Part shown: piece by piece, positions 62,756 through 64,000 of the stretch
Position numbering within the stretch: position 1 is the stretch's first letter
Layout of the letters: each line of letters begins with the position of its first letter
Assembly (NCBI GenBank): GCA_036395755.1
Contig: DASWCZ010000041.1
Span: forward strand, 1-64,000
Reading direction: 5' to 3'
Origin: Gp7-AA6 sp036395755
GTDB taxonomy: Bacteria; Acidobacteriota; Thermoanaerobaculia; UBA5066; Gp7-AA6
Length of the DNA stretch: 64,000 nucleotides
Notes under the pieces: generated by a model
What the model saw: the letters and a program-made list of their open reading frames with translations, nothing else
What the model was told of the DNA's origin: nothing
Database searches by the model: none
Translations under genes and position numbers: made by a program

Positions 62756-62771
62756 TGGCAGAGCCCTTGCG
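62756..62771 (+). promoter_or_regulatory. Sigma-54-like promoter (TGGCAG-N5-TTGC)
   Basis: GG and GC are exactly 10 nt apart. TGGCA and TTGC match the -24/-12 consensus, with one deviation at the last base of the -24 element. Predicted initiation near 62782 is 9 nt before ATG 62791. Confidence 0.5.
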
Positions 62772-62790
62772 CTCCCAACGAGTCGTTACC

Positions 62791-62949
62791 ATGAGCACCA
62801 CGTCCGCAATCGCCCGGGAACGCTTCGACGCCTGCGCCCTTCTGTGGGCGGCGCTCGTCGGAGAGCTCGTCGCGGCAGTCTCTCTTCTCGCGTCCGGGAA
62901 CGTCCCTCCGGTTCTCCTGCGCTCGCTCCAGCTGTTTCTTCGATTCTAA
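62791..62949 (+). CDS. Putative 52-residue membrane microprotein
   Basis: The ORF encodes a soluble start (STTSAIARERFDAC), one or two hydrophobic segments (ALLWAALVGELVAAVSLLAS) and a basic/hydrophobic end (LLRSLQLFLRF). Third codon positions are mostly G or C, as in the neighbouring genes, which argues for real coding. It sits just after the sigma-54-like promoter and downstream of the activator gene. No family is recognised and there is no Shine-Dalgarno sequence. It could be a small regulator or structural peptide. Confidence 0.45.
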   Translation: MSTTSAIARERFDACALLWAALVGELVAAVSLLASGNVPPVLLRSLQLFLRF

Positions 62950-63034
62950 ATCCCGCCATGGAAAGGCAGGGAGCATCCGAGACCCTCGGGACGGGGGTTG
63001 CACGCGCCACGCGGTCGCTCGCCCGCGGCGCGCG

Positions 63035-63059
63035 CCGCGAGAGGGTATCCTCCTCGCGG
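63035..63059. other. Strong hairpin upstream of the RsbW-like gene
   Basis: CCGCGAGAGG-GTAT-CCT(C)CTCGCGG forms a 10-bp stem with one bulge, 33 nt before the ATG at 63092. AGGAG lies at its 3' edge, far from the start. It could be an attenuator or translational control element. Confidence 0.4.
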
Positions 63060-63091
63060 AGGAGAAACGCCTCGAGCCGGGAACAAACCTG

Positions 63092-63550
63092 ATGGCGCAG
63101 CATGGACCGGCACCGACCGAGCCCGCGACCGCGGCAGCGCCGGAGGTCTCGCTGACGATTCCCGTTGCGCCGGAAATGGAAATCGTCGCGACGGCTCAGG
63201 CGGACGCGCTCGGTGAGTACATGGACATGCCCCGCGACAAGATCGACGAGGTCAAGCTCGCGCTCGTCGAGGCGTGCATCAACGCCTTCGAGCACGCGCA
63301 CACCGAGGATAACCAGGTCCACATCACCTTCCGGGTGGGAGGCTCCGCCGGGGAGTGGCTGGAGATCGAGGTTCGCGACCAGGGCCGGGGTTTCGACACG
63401 GAGGGGATCGAGACGCCGAGTCTGCAGAAGACGTTCGAGGAGAGGCGACGCCGCGGGTGGGGCCTCCACATCATCAAGAGCCTGATGGACGAGGTCGAGA
63501 TCTCGTCGGGCGACTGGGGCACCCGAATTCTCATGAGGAAGTACAAGTGA
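63092..63550 (+). CDS. RsbW/SpoIIAB-like ATP-binding anti-sigma-type serine kinase
   Basis: This 152-aa GHKL kinase has the N-box EACINAFEHAHTED, G1 DQGRGFD and G2 GWGLHIIKSLMDE. Such proteins bind a sigma factor or other effector and phosphorylate the partner STAS protein. The N-terminal 20 residues are Pro/Ala-rich. It is coupled to the STAS gene by a GTGA overlap. No sigma factor gene is visible next to it, so the final target is unknown. Confidence 0.93.
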   Translation: MAQHGPAPTEPATAAAPEVSLTIPVAPEMEIVATAQADALGEYMDMPRDKIDEVKLALVEACINAFEHAHTEDNQVHITFRVGGSAGEWLEIEVRDQGRGFDTEGIETPSLQKTFEERRRRGWGLHIIKSLMDEVEISSGDWGTRILMRKYK

Positions 63551-63903
63551 ACGAAACCTGCAAGGTCTCGGTCGAGCGGCGCGGTGATGTCGCGGTCTTC
63601 TGGACCGACGGCTACATCAACAACCAGGGGGGAGAGGAGATCGCGAAAGAGGCGTATTCCGAGCTGGATCGCGGCGCGCGCGCGCTCGTGATGAACCTGG
63701 AGAAGACGCGCATCGTCAACTCGATCGGCATATCGATTCTGATCGAGGTCCTCGAAAAGGTCATGGAGCGCAAGGCTGTCCTCGCCTTCTGCGGGTTGAC
63801 GCCGACGATCGACAAGACCTTCCGGATCATGGGGCTCGCGCAATACGCGGCGATTTACCCGACCGAGAGCGAGGCCCTCCAGGCCGTCGGCGCCCCCGCC
63901 TGA
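63547..63903 (+). CDS. STAS-domain anti-sigma factor antagonist (RsbV/SpoIIAA-like)
   Basis: This 118-aa STAS protein has the phosphorylation segment RIVNSIGISILIEV (Ser in the NS pair, at the usual position) and a following GLTPTIDKTFRIMGL helix. In the partner-switching cycle it is phosphorylated by the RsbW-like kinase and dephosphorylated by SpoIIE-type phosphatases. Two such phosphatases are encoded in this window (16526 and 56895). Start is GTG 63547. Confidence 0.93.
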   Translation: MNETCKVSVERRGDVAVFWTDGYINNQGGEEIAKEAYSELDRGARALVMNLEKTRIVNSIGISILIEVLEKVMERKAVLAFCGLTPTIDKTFRIMGLAQYAAIYPTESEALQAVGAPA

Positions 63904-63950
63904 CCCTGGAACCGACCGATGCCGAGCTCTCGCCGACTCGTTCCGGGGCC

Positions 63951-64000
63951 GTGAGAGAGACCACACTTCGGAGGCCGGGGCTGTGGGACGACCTCGCGAA
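63951..64000 (+). CDS. Possible start of a further gene, truncated by the window edge
   Basis: A frame open to the window end could start at GTG 63951 (VRETTLRRPGLWDDLA). It lies 47 nt after the STAS stop on the same strand. It is too short to identify. Confidence 0.25.
   Translation, partial: MRETTLRRPGLWDDLA

Noticed and set aside
62637..63092. 151-codon plus-strand frame in the gap before the RsbW-like gene
   Set aside because: Composition is Arg/Ser-rich with no hydrophobic pattern, and it overlaps the better supported 52-codon ORF in another frame.

Overview
The window is a high-GC (about two-thirds G+C by eye), gene-dense stretch of a Gram-negative-type chromosome. It carries outer-membrane barrels ending in Phe, a lipoprotein, sigma-54 activators, GTG/TTG-rich starts and an intergenic palindrome of the GTCATCCTGAG...GGATCC type that is common in Acidobacteriota. 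An acidobacterial origin (Thermoanaerobaculia-like) is my best guess. It is inference, because no rRNA, tRNA, CRISPR, phage or IS element is visible.

Layout. Positions 1-6.3 kb hold the end of an exported protein, holA, an SDR oxidoreductase and a giant CPBP membrane protease. From 6.3 to 11.5 kb (minus strand) rsmI, an ABC-2 ATPase, a GT39-type membrane glycosyltransferase and two ABC-2 permeases are joined by 4-5 nt overlaps. From 12.3 to 16.4 kb (minus) is the housekeeping run rpmE-prfA-prmC-murA-HIT-DUF1059. From 16.5 to 23.8 kb are an FHA-GAF-SpoIIE phosphatase, an amidohydrolase, and an NtrC-type regulator with a PDZ/multi-TM histidine kinase. From 23.9 to 32.5 kb are outer-membrane proteins, proline dehydrogenase, comF, lrp, a DnaJ-family gene and an XRE-TPR-secreted protein group. 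From 32.6 to 54.9 kb everything reads rightward: a Wzm-like permease, three exported proteins (VCBS lipoprotein, unknown Cys-containing protein, 1570-aa PKD protein), then a radical SAM/SPASM enzyme, a Wzt-like ATPase, a methyltransferase, five glycosyltransferases, a GNAT protein, a PIG-L/GT2 fusion, and finally a PEGA protein. From 55 to 64 kb are a candidate structured RNA, holB-tmk, a PDZ/multi-TM SpoIIE phosphatase, a TPR protein with a sigma-54-type activator, a small membrane ORF behind a sigma-54-like promoter, and an RsbW/STAS pair.

How the genes fit together. Two themes dominate. The first is surface glycan and exported-protein production: Wzm and Wzt halves separated by 9.6 kb, a glycosyltransferase cassette, and repeated copies of an unrecognised exported domain. 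The second is signalling: two SpoIIE phosphatases and an RsbW/STAS pair suggest partner switching, and two sigma-54-type activators coexist with two good sigma-54 promoter matches, each preceding a small unannotated transcript or ORF.

Translation and transcription starts are unusual. All four NTG codons are used in NTGA overlaps. comF appears to start at ATA and one glycosyltransferase at CTG, both behind strong Shine-Dalgarno sequences. About ten genes have a TANNAT hexamer only 6-16 nt before the start codon, which suggests very short or absent leaders.
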